From Sphaerisporangium rubeum (GTDB taxonomy: Bacteria; Actinomycetota; Actinomycetes; Streptosporangiales; Streptosporangiaceae), in NCBI RefSeq assembly GCF_014207705.1, contig NZ_JACHIU010000001.1:3898501-3962500 (forward strand): a DNA stretch of 64,000 bases, written 5' to 3'. Positions 1 through 8,772 of the stretch are shown piece after piece. The position numbers and the translations under genes are program-made. The notes beneath the pieces were generated by a model. That model was not told where the DNA came from and ran no database searches. It was given only the letters and a program-made list of their open reading frames with translations. The stretch's first letter is position 1, and each line of letters starts with the position of its first letter.

Positions 1-497
1 AGCGAGCCGAGCATGCTGTTGATCACGCCGAACTGCGCGTCGAGCATGAACCGCCAGAACAGCCCGACCACGACCGGCGACAGCATCATCGGGACCAGGA
101 ACAACGTGGTCAGCAGTCCCCGTCCGTGCGTGCGCCGTGAGATCAGGTAGGCGATGGTGAAACCGAGCACGGTCTGCAGGGTGACCGCGCCGACCACGTA
201 GATCAACGTCGTCAAGGCCCTCAGGTGGACCTGTGCCGAGGTCAGGATCGCGGTGTAGTTCTCGAACCAGACGAAATGAGCGGATCCCCCGCGGGTGGCC
301 GAGTAGTCGGTGAACGACAGGTACAAGGCCCACAGCAACGGGAACACCGACATGGCGAGCAACAGCAGCAACGCGGGGGAGATGAAGGCTACGGCGAGCC
401 AGCGGTCGCTCAGCCGGCGGGACCCCCCCGGTGCAGGCGGCGTCGCGGACGCCGCCTGCACCGGGTGATCGGTCGTCAGAGAGACGGGGTCACTCAC
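1..497 (-). CDS. Sugar ABC transporter permease, N-terminal part (cut by window edge)
   Basis: This is an inner-membrane permease of the MalF/UgpA type, and only about the first 165 residues lie in the window. I translated it by hand from a GTG start at 497-495. After a short Pro/Ala-rich cytoplasmic tail come a hydrophobic segment (FISPALLLLLAMSVFPLLWA), the YLSFTDYS motif usual after TM1 in this family, and a second hydrophobic stretch (LIYVVGAVTLQTVLGFTIAY). The GTG overlaps the TGA of the upstream binding-protein gene (GTGA), so translation is probably coupled. The gene order of binding protein then permease is standard for CUT1 sugar importers. The substrate cannot be read from the sequence. 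Confidence 0.85.
   Translation of the reverse strand, partial: MSDPVSLTTDHPVQAASATPPAPGGSRRLSDRWLAVAFISPALLLLLAMSVFPLLWALYLSFTDYSATRGGSAHFVWFENYTAILTSAQVHLRALTTLIYVVGAVTLQTVLGFTIAYLISRRTHGRGLLTTLFLVPMMLSPVVVGLFWRFMLDAQFGVINSMLGS
427..465 (-). other. Perfect 18-bp-stem hairpin inside the permease start
   Basis: Bases 427-444 and 448-465 are exact reverse complements around a 3-base loop (GCG). The structure lies 33-71 nt into the permease coding sequence, just after the binding-protein stop codon. Such a hairpin would stabilise the binding-protein mRNA or slow expression of the permease, giving the excess of binding protein usual in these importers. That role is inferred. Confidence 0.7.
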
Positions 498-1912
498 AGC
501 CCGCCGCCGCCCTTGCGGCCGCTGGAGTTGAGCACGGCCTGCTGCTCCTTGGCGATGTCGTTGAGCGCGTCCTTCGGCGCCTTCGCGCCGTTGAGAGCCG
601 CGTTCACGTTGGTGTTCTCGATGTCGACGAGGCGCGCGTACTCGGGGACGTTCCACATGTCCCGCATCCGCGGCACCGAGTCGGCGTACACCTGGTTGAA
701 CGGGCCGGCGTTGAGGAACTCCGGCGACTGCAGCGCGTCCGTGCGCGACGGCACGCCACCGGCCGCGGCCCACTTCTTCTGGATGTCGGCCCGCTCGAAC
801 CACTTCATGAAGTTCAGGGCCTCGGCCTGGTTCGCCTCGGAGGAGTAGGCCGACACGTGCATGCCCATGCCGCCGAGAGGCACCAGGTTCGTCTTCTGGG
901 TCGGCAGGGTGGCGAAACCGAGCTTGCCGAGGATCTCCTCGCGCGTCTTGCCGAGCGTCGACTGCTTGGGGTCGAGCAGGCCGCCGCTCGCGGCGATCCA
1001 GTTGAACGCGATGCAGGCCTTGCCCTGGGCGACGGCCGCGTTCACCTCGTCGATGAACCAGTTGCCGGAGCCCTTGGCGGTCAGCGGCTTCATCTTGTTG
1101 ACCAGGACGTCCATCGCCTCCTGGCCCGCGGCGTCGTTGAGGACGCCGTCGATCTTGCGCGACTTGGCGTCCCAGAGGTTGCCGCCGTACACGCCGTTGA
1201 CCGTGTTGTAGGTCACGGCCGCGGCGTCGGAGCCGTTGGCCTGGTGGAAGGCCAGCCCGCTGACGCCGGGGTTGTCCGCCTGGCACTTCTCGGCGGCCGA
1301 GATCATCTCGTCCCAGGTCTGCGGCGGCTTGTCGCCGATCAGGTCCTTGCGGTAGATCATCGTCCAGGTGTCACCGAGCAGCGGCAGCCCGTACAGGCTG
1401 GCGTTCTCGTCACGCTTACCGGTCTCCGCCTGGGGGAACTGGCCGTAGGCCGCCAGGAGGTAGGGGTTGTAGGCGTTGACGTCGATGTTCTTCTTGACGA
1501 AGTCGGTGAGGTCGAGGATGTTGCCGTTGGTCACGGCCTCACCGATGTGCTGCGAGTCCAGGATCGCGATGTCGAAGTCGGTCTTGTGCGCGGCGAACTG
1601 GGTGAACATCGCGTCGTGCCAGTTCGCGTTCGGCACGGTGTTGACCTTGATGGTCGTGTTCGGCCGCTCCTTCTTGTACTCCGCGTTCGCGAAGGCTTCC
1701 AGCGCCTGGGCGGGGGGCCACTCGAACCAGATGAAGCTGAGGGTCAGCGGGTCCTTGGTGAGCTCCGGGATGGTCGCCGGCGCCTTGGGGGCGCTCGCGC
1801 CGTCGTCCCCGCCGCACGCCGTCACGGTCGTGGCCAGCAACAGGACCGCCGTCGCCAGCTGAACCGTTCGACGGGGAACGGACAGTCGTCCTATTCGCTT
1901 CGGATACCGCAT
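494..1912 (-). CDS. Sugar ABC transporter substrate-binding lipoprotein
   Basis: This 472-residue extracytoplasmic solute-binding protein belongs to family 1 (MalE/UgpB-like) and delivers a sugar to the adjacent permease. A signal peptide covers about residues 1-33 and ends in the lipobox TTVTAC, so Cys33 is the lipidation site and the protein should sit on the outer face of the membrane. Family features include the FEWPPAQALEAFANAEY region and the GLPLLGDTWTMIYRKD segment near the hinge. The 3' end overlaps the permease gene by 4 nt. The GntR/FCD regulator at 2308 is divergent and is a reasonable candidate to control this operon. The substrate is unknown. Confidence 0.9.
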   Translation of the reverse strand: MRYPKRIGRLSVPRRTVQLATAVLLLATTVTACGGDDGASAPKAPATIPELTKDPLTLSFIWFEWPPAQALEAFANAEYKKERPNTTIKVNTVPNANWHDAMFTQFAAHKTDFDIAILDSQHIGEAVTNGNILDLTDFVKKNIDVNAYNPYLLAAYGQFPQAETGKRDENASLYGLPLLGDTWTMIYRKDLIGDKPPQTWDEMISAAEKCQADNPGVSGLAFHQANGSDAAAVTYNTVNGVYGGNLWDAKSRKIDGVLNDAAGQEAMDVLVNKMKPLTAKGSGNWFIDEVNAAVAQGKACIAFNWIAASGGLLDPKQSTLGKTREEILGKLGFATLPTQKTNLVPLGGMGMHVSAYSSEANQAEALNFMKWFERADIQKKWAAAGGVPSRTDALQSPEFLNAGPFNQVYADSVPRMRDMWNVPEYARLVDIENTNVNAALNGAKAPKDALNDIAKEQQAVLNSSGRKGGGGL

Positions 1913-2307
1913 CTTCTTGCCTGCTTTCTGGGTGGGGACCTTTGGAGCCTTGCTGCGTGCTTCGCCGAGCAGGTGCCGAATCGTTCAGGCGTGCCGCCGG
2001 CTGCCGCAGGGGCTGACTTGCGGACCGGCGTCACAAGTACGCCGCGACGTAATGGGGCTTCAAGCAGGCGAGAAGTCCTTCGGTCCATGTGCGGCCCGAG
2101 GGCGAATCGAGGAGGACGTCGAGCATGCTCATAGGAGCTCCAACTGATCGAAGCGGAGCGATGGCGGGCGGGTTTCCGCGATGGGTGAGGGATGGGGTGG
2201 CATCCGCCACCTTTCCTATACGATCCGAGTGGGGGCGTCAACATCCAGCAGCGTTGCGACCGATGTCAACAGGTTCCCGAAAACGTAAGAAAGGACCTGA
2301 CGTCACG
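1913..2307. promoter_or_regulatory. Divergent promoter region between transporter operon and GntR gene
   Basis: These 395 bp separate the leftward transporter operon from the rightward GntR gene and must carry both promoters. I found no convincing gene. A locally AT-richer stretch (CCTTTCCTATACGATCC, about 2210-2226) could hold a -10 element or part of a GntR operator. I could not define a clean dyad. Confidence 0.4.
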
Positions 2308-3051
2308 ATGGACGACGAAGTGATGATCGCGCGGCGCCGTGGAGCCAAGACGGGGGGAACACCGCCGAGGAGATCGCGCGGCCGGCTCGCCGACGAGGTG
2401 TACGACACGCTGCTCGGGCAGCTGATGTCGCTACGGATCGAGCCCGGCTCCCGCGTCACGATCGACGTCCTGGCGCGGGAGCTCGGGGTCTCGCAGACAC
2501 CGATCCGCGACGCGCTCAACCGCATGGAGGCCGAGGGCCTGGTCGTGCGTGTCCCCCATGCCGGCTATCGCATTCCCCCTCAGATCACCCGCCACCGGTT
2601 CGAGGACCTGCTCGAGCTCCGCCTGCTCCTCGAACCGGCGGCGGCGCGCAGATCCGCCGAGCGCGCGTCCGTGAAACAGGTGGCCGGTCTGCGGCGGATG
2701 CTGGAGGAGATGGCGGAGCTGGAGGGAGGCGACGGGCCCATGGCCTACGGCGCCTTCGGGCTGCGCGACGCCGCTTTTCACGATCTCGTCGCCCTGAGCG
2801 CAGAGAACCAGGTCATCCGCGAGGCGCTCGCCCGCCTGCACACGCACGTGCACCTGTTCCGGCTTCTCCACGACACCCAGGTCACCCACCTGGCCATGGC
2901 CGAGCACGAGGAGGTCGTGGCCGCGATCGCCGCGCGTGACCCCGACGCCGCCGCCTACGCCATGCGCCGGCACATCCTGCGGTCCGGCGAGCGGTTCCGG
3001 CGATTGTTCGACGAGGTCAAGGACTCGGACGGAATGGAGGTAAAGGCTTGA
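2308..3051 (+). CDS. GntR family regulator, FCD (FadR) subfamily
   Basis: This is a 247-residue transcriptional regulator. The winged HTH (about residues 25-90) contains LADEVYDTLLGQLMS, followed by the recognition region VSQTPIRDALNRMEAEGL. The C-terminal FCD helical domain has the conserved LLELRLLLEPAAARRSAER start and FHDLVALSAENQV, AMAEHEEVVAAIAARD metal/ligand motifs. The ATG at 2308 was chosen because AAGGA lies upstream and the HTH begins soon after; the frame is open further upstream without a good ribosome site. It is divergent from a sugar transporter and followed by two enzyme genes, so a catabolic repressor role is likely but inferred. Confidence 0.88.
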   Translation: MDDEVMIARRRGAKTGGTPPRRSRGRLADEVYDTLLGQLMSLRIEPGSRVTIDVLARELGVSQTPIRDALNRMEAEGLVVRVPHAGYRIPPQITRHRFEDLLELRLLLEPAAARRSAERASVKQVAGLRRMLEEMAELEGGDGPMAYGAFGLRDAAFHDLVALSAENQVIREALARLHTHVHLFRLLHDTQVTHLAMAEHEEVVAAIAARDPDAAAYAMRRHILRSGERFRRLFDEVKDSDGMEVKA

Positions 3052-3144
3052 CGGGCGGGCCGGGCCGAGGAATGCTAACCCAACCGGATCGGATTGGATC
3101 GGATTGGATCCACCGCGCCCGTCCCCAGTTGCGAGGAGAAGCAG

Positions 3145-3714
3145 GTGCCCAGAGCGCTGCTCCTGACCGGCGACGCCGCCGAGGAGCTCGACACCATGTA
3201 TCCCTACTATCGCGTGCAGGAAGGCGGCTGGGACGTCGACGTCTCGTCACGGACGTTGCGTGACGTTCAGCTGGTCATCCACGAGTTCGACCCCAACTCC
3301 GACGCCTACGTGGAGAAGAACGGCCGGAAGCTGCCGGTCGACGTGCCCTGGGCCGAGGTCGACGTCGAGCTCTATGACGCTCTCATCATCCCCGGGGGAC
3401 GCGCCCCCGAGTGGATCCGGGTCGACGCCGACGTCAGGCGCATCACCGAGCACTTCTTCGCGCGCAACCTCCCGATCGCGCTGGTGTGCCACGGCGCGCA
3501 GGTGCCGGCCGTGTACGGGCTGCTGAAGGGCCGCAAGACGGCGTGCTTCCCCCCCATCACCGGTGACATGGAGAACGCCGGCGCGACGGTCATCGACGCT
3601 CCCGACGTCGTGGACGGCAACCTCGTCTCCTGCCGCGGGTGGCCCGACATGCCGCAGTTCGGCAGGGCGATGATGGAGGTCTTCTCCAAGTCCGTGAACT
3701 CCGCATCGGCATGA
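3145..3714 (+). CDS. DJ-1/PfpI family protein
   Basis: This is a 189-residue class I glutamine amidotransferase-like protein. The nucleophile elbow reads ALVCHGAQ, with the reactive Cys followed by His, and the acidic strand region DALIIPGGRAPEWIR precedes it, as in PfpI and related hydratases or proteases. A GTG start at 3145 is supported by GAGGAGAAG 5-13 nt upstream; the ATG at 3094 lies in a GGATCGGATT repeat and is poorer. The gene follows the GntR regulator by about 90 bp and precedes a hydrolase by 19 bp, so all three may be co-transcribed. The substrate is unknown. Confidence 0.85.
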   Translation: MPRALLLTGDAAEELDTMYPYYRVQEGGWDVDVSSRTLRDVQLVIHEFDPNSDAYVEKNGRKLPVDVPWAEVDVELYDALIIPGGRAPEWIRVDADVRRITEHFFARNLPIALVCHGAQVPAVYGLLKGRKTACFPPITGDMENAGATVIDAPDVVDGNLVSCRGWPDMPQFGRAMMEVFSKSVNSASA

Positions 3715-3733
3715 GCGCACCTGGCCTGTCTCG

Positions 3734-4555
3734 GTGACGGCGCTTCGGACCGTCACCGTCGGCGGCTCCCCCGTCCACGTCATGGACAGCGGCACCGGGC
3801 CCGCGGTGCTGATGCTGCACGGCTCCGGGCCCGGGACGACCGGATCCGGGGCCTGGGGGACGACGGCGCAGGCGCTGGGCTCGTCCTGGCGCCTGGTGGC
3901 TCCTGACCAGGCGGGGTTCGGCCGCACACCGATCCCGGCGGGCTCCAGGGGTGGGCTGCGGCTGTGGACCGAGCAGGCCGCGGGCCTGATGGACGCTCTC
4001 GGTGCCGAGCGCTACGCCGTGGTGGGTCACTCCATGGGCGGTGCCGTGGCGCTGGCGCTGGCGGCCGCGCGTCCCGAGCAGGTCACCCGGGTGGTGGCGG
4101 TCTCGACGATGGGGGCCCCCGGAGCGCCGCTGTCCGCCGATCTCGACGCGATCTGGGCCGCCCCCGCCGGCCCGTCCGGGGCACGGGACATGTTGAGCCG
4201 CCTCGTCCTCGACCAGGCGCTCGTGACCGAGGCGGCCGTCGCCGCCCGCGCGGCCGCGATGCAGGCCGGGGCGGCCGCGTTCGCGTCGTTGTTCCCTCCC
4301 CCCAGGGCACGCTGGGCCGACGATCTCACCCTGTCGGCGCGGACGCTGGCGGGGATCCGCGCACCCGTGCTGCTCGTCCACGGCGCCGAGGACCGGGTCA
4401 CCCCGCTCGGGACGGCGGCCCTGCCCCTGCTCGGCCACCTGGCCGACGTCCGTCTGCACGTGCTCGGCCGATGCGGGCACGTGCCGGCGCTCGAGCACCC
4501 GCACGACTTCCGGCGGCTCCTGTCGTGCTTCCTCGGCCGGGAACAAGCTCACTGA
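3734..4555 (+). CDS. Alpha/beta hydrolase, meta-cleavage-product hydrolase-like
   Basis: This 273-residue alpha/beta hydrolase resembles MhpC/BphD-type C-C bond hydrolases. The oxyanion-hole segment is LHGSGPGTTGSGAW, the nucleophile elbow GHSMGG, the acid region HGAEDRVTP, and the histidine GRCGHVPALEHP. The GTG at 3734 is the first in-frame start after the DJ-1 gene stop. The lid region (PLSADLDAIWAAPAGPSG) is short and Ala/Pro-rich. Together with the GntR/FCD regulator and DJ-1 protein it suggests a small catabolic module, possibly for an aromatic or keto acid. The substrate is not evident. Confidence 0.85.
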   Translation: MTALRTVTVGGSPVHVMDSGTGPAVLMLHGSGPGTTGSGAWGTTAQALGSSWRLVAPDQAGFGRTPIPAGSRGGLRLWTEQAAGLMDALGAERYAVVGHSMGGAVALALAAARPEQVTRVVAVSTMGAPGAPLSADLDAIWAAPAGPSGARDMLSRLVLDQALVTEAAVAARAAAMQAGAAAFASLFPPPRARWADDLTLSARTLAGIRAPVLLVHGAEDRVTPLGTAALPLLGHLADVRLHVLGRCGHVPALEHPHDFRRLLSCFLGREQAH

Positions 4556-4603
4556 TCACCGCGGCCACGGCCCGCCAGGCCCGCGTCTCCAGCACGCCGG
4601 CGG

Positions 4604-5833
4604 TCAGGCGGCGCCGGTCACCGTGGCCGGGGCCGCACGTGCGGCGGCGCGGTCCGGGGCCAGGCGCACCATGGCGCGGTGGATCAGGTACTCCAGTGGT
4701 CCTCTGCGCCACCGGCCGCGTACCAAGGTGGCGGCCACCACCACGAAACCGGCGACGCTGAGGAACAGCTGGAAGGAGAACGGGGGCTGGTTGCCGAAGG
4801 GGAACAGCAGCAGGAAATGGCCGACGTAACAGGTGAGCGCGAGGCTGCCGGTGGCGGCCAGCGGCCACAGCAGCCGCTCCCACACCGGGTGGTCCATCAC
4901 GATCAGGAAGAACCCGACCAGCAGGAACCCGATGCCGATCATCATCGGCCCCATGGGGAAGCTGATGTCGAACATGCCGTAGGGCTTCATCATGAACAGC
5001 GAGATCCACGGCATCTCGCCGCCGCCGGGCCGGCTGGGCCGCACCGCGGCCAGTGACCGGAGCCCGCCGAACGGCACGGCGGCGGCCCACCACATCAGCA
5101 GCGACCCCGCGACGGCAGCCGCGCCGGCCGCCATGAGCCGGACCCGGACCGCGTGCGGCCGCAGGTCCAGCCGGCCGAGCCCCATCCCGGCGAACAGCAG
5201 CGCCGCGGCGTAGGGGGTGTCGGGGCCCACCAGGTAGTACGGCCAGGCGGCGGGGTCGAGCAGCAGCGAGAACCCCTCGTCGGGGAACGGGTACTCCCCG
5301 ATGTAGTTGAGCATCACGAACCGGAACAACGGCCCCGCCACCGCGGCCACGGCAGCGGCGGCGAACAGCGGCCGCGCCGTCCACCGGGTGAACGGCAGCA
5401 GCAGGACGAACCACACGCAGTACGACAGCAGGATCGACTCGCCGAACTCCAGCAGGACCAGGGCCAGCGGCAGCATCGCGATGGAGCGGACCACCAGCCG
5501 CCTGCGCACCAGGCTCATCCCCGCTCCCGACGGTGGCCGCGCGCCACCAGTCATCAGGGCCACCGAGACGCCGGCGCAGAACACGAACAGGCTCATCGCG
5601 CGGTTGGTGACGGCCTCGTCCAGCCACAGCAGCCCCGCCACCGGCTCCTGCGGCGCGAGGACGGCCCGCAGCCAGCCGGTGGGCCACACGTGCACGTAGA
5701 TCATGCTGATGATGGCGATGGCCCGCACCACGTCCAGGCCGAGAAGACGGCTACGGGGCCGGGCCGGCACCGCCTGCCCCGGCGCGAGGACGGTGGCGTC
5801 GACGCCGCTCTCACCTGCCACACGGCTGGACAC
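4604..5833 (-). CDS. DUF418-type polytopic membrane protein (first paralogue)
   Basis: This membrane protein of about 409 residues has roughly ten hydrophobic segments. The N-terminal LLGLDVVRAIAIISMIYVHVWP resembles the first helix of acyltransferase/HGSNAT-like proteins, and the C-terminal GRWRRGPLEYLIHRAM is the DUF418 signature (GPLEW.W/R). I chose the GTG at 5833 because a purine-rich run (GGAGAGGGGGTGG) precedes it; an in-frame upstream ATG (5872) gives 13 more residues. It is closely similar to the next gene in tandem. DUF418 proteins are of unknown function; acyl transfer to a surface polymer is a guess from the N-terminal fold. Confidence 0.8.
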   Translation of the reverse strand: MSSRVAGESGVDATVLAPGQAVPARPRSRLLGLDVVRAIAIISMIYVHVWPTGWLRAVLAPQEPVAGLLWLDEAVTNRAMSLFVFCAGVSVALMTGGARPPSGAGMSLVRRRLVVRSIAMLPLALVLLEFGESILLSYCVWFVLLLPFTRWTARPLFAAAAVAAVAGPLFRFVMLNYIGEYPFPDEGFSLLLDPAAWPYYLVGPDTPYAAALLFAGMGLGRLDLRPHAVRVRLMAAGAAAVAGSLLMWWAAAVPFGGLRSLAAVRPSRPGGGEMPWISLFMMKPYGMFDISFPMGPMMIGIGFLLVGFFLIVMDHPVWERLLWPLAATGSLALTCYVGHFLLLFPFGNQPPFSFQLFLSVAGFVVVAATLVRGRWRRGPLEYLIHRAMVRLAPDRAAARAAPATVTGAA

Positions 5834-5949
5834 CGTCCACCCACCCCCTCTCCAGGCGTGACACCGGAGCACGGCGAGCCGGCCGGGCCGTGTCCACGGC
5901 GGCCGGGGCCAAGGGAAAAGGCAGCAACGGAGACATTTCCCATCCTTCT

Positions 5950-5964
5950 TTGACTATCGGTCAA
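5950..5964. promoter_or_regulatory. Candidate operator TTGAC-N5-GTCAA upstream of first DUF418 gene
   Basis: A perfect 5+5 dyad (TTGAC TATCG GTCAA) lies about 117 bp upstream of the GTG start in an AT-richer stretch. Spaced dyads of this form are typical TetR or MarR operators. No regulator gene is immediately adjacent. Confidence 0.4.
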
Positions 5965-6024
5965 GAAAGTTAGTGTCCATCGAATATGGCCGGGGTAAAA
6001 GCCCGTTCCGGCGACGGCGGAGAA

Positions 6025-7248
6025 CTAACGAAGCCCCGGCACGCGCCAGGTGAGGCCCCGGCCGGCCCGCTCAGGGGCCCCGTCACCCGGCACGGCCCAC
6101 ACCATGGCGCGGTGCACCAGCCATTCCAGCGGCCCTCTGCGCCACCGCCGCCGCCAGGCCGCGGCCGCCACGATCAGGACGACCGTGACGCCGGCGAACA
6201 CGGCGAAGCTGTAGGGCAGCGGGTCGTTGAACGGGGCGATCAGCAGGAAGTGCAGGACGTAGCAGGTGAGCGCCACGCTGCCCATCGCCGCGACCGGCCA
6301 CAGCAGCCGGCCGCCGAGCCGGGTATCGGTGACGGCGAGGAACACGCCGATCAGCAGCATCCCGAGGCCGATCATCGAGGCCCCCATGGGGAGACTGATG
6401 TCGTACATCCGGTACGGCCGCATGATGAACAGCGCGATCCACGGCAGCTCCCCGCTGCCGGGACGCGAGGGATGCACCGCGGCCAGCGTGGCCGCCCCGC
6501 CGAAGGGGCCCGCGGCCAGCCCCCACATCGCCAGGGACGCCGCGACCACGGCGCCACCGGCCGCGGTCAGCCGTGCCCGCACCTCACGCCGGTGCAGGTC
6601 CAGGCGGCCGACGGCCATGCCGCCGATCAGCAGCGCCGAGGCGTACAAGGTGTCGGGACCCGCGACGAAATACAGCAGGTCGGCCGGGTGCAGCAGCAAG
6701 GAGAACCCCTCGTGGGGGAACGGCCACCGTCCGACGTAGTTCAGCAGCACGAACCGCAGCACCGGGCCGATCACCGCGCACACCGCCGCGATGGTGAACA
6801 GCGCGCGGGCCCGCAGCCGGGTCAGCGGGATCAGCATCACGAACCAGAAGCAGTACAACGTCAAGATCACTTCACCGTACTGCAGGAGCGCGAGCGCCAG
6901 GGGGAACATCACCGCCGAGCGCACCGCGAGGCGCCGGCGCGCGATCGACATGGCCCGGCCGGACGGCGGGTTCGCGCCGCCGGTGACCAGGGCGATCGAC
7001 ACCCCGGCGCAGAAGATGAACAGGCTCATCGCCCGGTTGGTGAGCGTGACGTCCAGCCAGCCGAGCACCGGCACCGCCGCGGCCGGGGGATGGATCGGGG
7101 TCCACCATCCGGTGGGCCACACGTGCACGAACGTCATGCTCAAGATCGCGACGGCCCGCACCACGTCGAGGCCGAGCAGGCGGTCTCGTGGCGCCGCGGA
7201 CGCCGCCGGGGCCGCGTGAGGCGCGTCGTCGACGCGGCCGAGCGTCAT
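6025..7248 (-). CDS. DUF418-type polytopic membrane protein (second paralogue)
   Basis: This membrane protein of about 407 residues is clearly paralogous to the preceding DUF418 gene. Both share LLGLDVVRA, LTNRAMSLFIFCAGVS, NPPSG, FRFVLLNY, EGFSLLL and the C-terminal RRWRRGPLEWLVHRAM. The ATG at 7248 starts just before the conserved region; the frame runs up to a TTG at 7350. The pair is separated by 191 bp and each gene has its own upstream dyad, so they may be independently regulated. The function is unknown; a membrane acyltransferase-like role is possible. Confidence 0.8.
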   Translation of the reverse strand: MTLGRVDDAPHAAPAASAAPRDRLLGLDVVRAVAILSMTFVHVWPTGWWTPIHPPAAAVPVLGWLDVTLTNRAMSLFIFCAGVSIALVTGGANPPSGRAMSIARRRLAVRSAVMFPLALALLQYGEVILTLYCFWFVMLIPLTRLRARALFTIAAVCAVIGPVLRFVLLNYVGRWPFPHEGFSLLLHPADLLYFVAGPDTLYASALLIGGMAVGRLDLHRREVRARLTAAGGAVVAASLAMWGLAAGPFGGAATLAAVHPSRPGSGELPWIALFIMRPYRMYDISLPMGASMIGLGMLLIGVFLAVTDTRLGGRLLWPVAAMGSVALTCYVLHFLLIAPFNDPLPYSFAVFAGVTVVLIVAAAAWRRRWRRGPLEWLVHRAMVWAVPGDGAPERAGRGLTWRVPGLR

Positions 7249-7342
7249 CGCCCCGGGTTCCCGGACCGGCCGGCGCGGACGCCTCGGCGTAACAGCCCCG
7301 GAAACGACTCGATGGACATGGCCCACCTTTCTGAGAAGGTTG

Positions 7343-7365
7343 CCTGACAAAACGGTTGTGTCAGG
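7343..7365. promoter_or_regulatory. Candidate operator dyad CCTGACA-N9-TGTCAGG
   Basis: Perfect 7-bp arms (7343-7349 and 7359-7365) lie about 95 bp upstream of the second DUF418 gene, where its promoter should be. The spacing and perfect symmetry fit a dimeric repressor site such as a TetR operator. The regulator is not identified; the TetR genes at 10283 and 11237 are candidates. Confidence 0.45.
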
Positions 7366-7814
7366 AAACTAGTCAAGCCGCTAGTAAGGCCCACGTAAAC
7401 CTGGTTTTCATTCACCTTTCAGCCACCCGGGCCCCGTCACCCGCGCGGCAGCCCCCGCGAAAGCCGCGCCGGACGGCCGCCGCACATCCCATCGGCCACC
7501 CCGGCCGAGCCGCGCACCGTGACCGCGGTGAACGACGCCGGCCTCCCCCTGACCGCGACGTGACCTGGAGCGACGGCGGCGTCCGGGGTGGAAGGGGACA
7601 ACGGATCGGTCCCACGTACACCCCGATCCGCGGCGGCGGGAAACGCCGCGGCGCGGGATCGGGTAACGTTGCCCTCCCAGCCGCAGACGGCCCCGAGGAG
7701 GTGGGACCCATCACCGCACGATCAGGCAGGGTTCTCGCTCCCGCGCCGGCGCGGCACGCCGCGGCGTAGGTGACCGGGGGGAGAGCCCATCGGCATCCCG
7801 AAAGGCTCACCTCC
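7366..7814. other. Intergenic region, no gene seen
   Basis: About 450 bp lie between the leftward DUF418 gene and the rightward methyltransferase gene. Open frames here look like G/C-rich noise (Arg/Pro/Gly-rich on both strands). A GGTAACGT element near 7665 could belong to the methyltransferase promoter. Confidence 0.4.
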
Positions 7815-8723
7815 ATGTCGGCCCCTTCGCCGTCCACCCCTTCGTCTCTGTTCGCGTCCGTCGTCGCCGAGCTCCGCGCCGCCGGATGCGTCTTCGCCGA
7901 GGACGAGGCACAGCTCATCCTCGCCACCGCGCGCACCCACGCCGAGGTCACCGCCATGACCGGCCGCCGCGCCGCCGGCCTGCCGCTGGAGCACGTCCTC
8001 GGCTGGGCCGCGTTCGCCGGCCTGCGCGTCACGGTGGACCCCGGCGTCTTCGTGCCCCGCCGCCGCAGCGAGTTCCTCGTCGGCCAGGCCGTGGCCCTGG
8101 CCCGTCCGCCGCTGACCACTCCCCTGGTGGTCGCCGACCTGTGCTGCGGCACCGGCGCCATCGGCGCCGCCGTCACGGCCCGCCTGACCGGAGCGCTCCC
8201 CGGCCCGCACGACCCCCGCACCGGCCCGGTCCCGGTCGAACTGCACGCCGCGGACGTCGACCCCGCGGCCGTGCGGTGCGCGCGGCGCACCATCGCGCCG
8301 TTCGGCGGCCAGGCGCACCAGGGCGACCTGTACGCCGCGCTGCCGTCCCGGTTGCGCGGCCGGATCGGCCTGCTCGTCGCCAGCGCACCCTACGTGCCGA
8401 CCGGCGACATCCGGCTGCTCCCCGCCGAGGCCCGCGACCACGAGCCACGGATCTCCCTGGACGGCGGCGCCGACGGCCTCGACGTGGTGCGGCGGGTCGC
8501 CGCCGGCGCACCCGGGTGGCTGGCCCCCGGCGCGCACCTGCTCCTGGAGACCAGCCCTCTCCAGGCCGAGGCCCTGGCCCGCGACCTCACCGGCGCCGGC
8601 CTGCCGGCCCGCGCCGTCACCGACCCCGGCCTGGACGCGGCCACCGTCATCGCCACGGTCACCGCCACCGGCACCGCCACCGGCACCGGCACCGCGCCGC
8701 ACGAGCCTCCGCGTCGGCGTTGA
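7815..8723 (+). CDS. PrmC-related (glutamine-N5) methyltransferase-like protein
   Basis: This 302-residue class I SAM-dependent methyltransferase is related to HemK/PrmC. Motif I is VADLCCGTGAIGAAV; a PrmC-like N-terminal helical region (QLILATARTHAEV) and the PLEHVLGWAAFAGL, VFVPRRRSEFLV segments precede it. The catalytic motif that is NPPY in PrmC reads SAPYVPT here, so the amide-contacting Asn is replaced by Ser. The NAPYVPT-type subfamily has an unassigned substrate. The ATG at 7815 follows GAAAGG. The C-terminus is a short TATGTATGTGT low-complexity tail. It is probably not the housekeeping release-factor methylase. Confidence 0.82.
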   Translation: MSAPSPSTPSSLFASVVAELRAAGCVFAEDEAQLILATARTHAEVTAMTGRRAAGLPLEHVLGWAAFAGLRVTVDPGVFVPRRRSEFLVGQAVALARPPLTTPLVVADLCCGTGAIGAAVTARLTGALPGPHDPRTGPVPVELHAADVDPAAVRCARRTIAPFGGQAHQGDLYAALPSRLRGRIGLLVASAPYVPTGDIRLLPAEARDHEPRISLDGGADGLDVVRRVAAGAPGWLAPGAHLLLETSPLQAEALARDLTGAGLPARAVTDPGLDAATVIATVTATGTATGTGTAPHEPPRRR

Positions 8724-8772
8724 CCCGCAGGCCGCCGGCGGGACGTGCGCGGGGCTGTCACCGGTGGCGCGG

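Noticed and set aside
5986-7347. Plus-strand 453-codon frame opposite the second DUF418 gene
   Set aside because: It is His/Arg/Gln/Gly-rich antisense noise; the minus strand encodes a clear polytopic membrane protein with a close paralogue.
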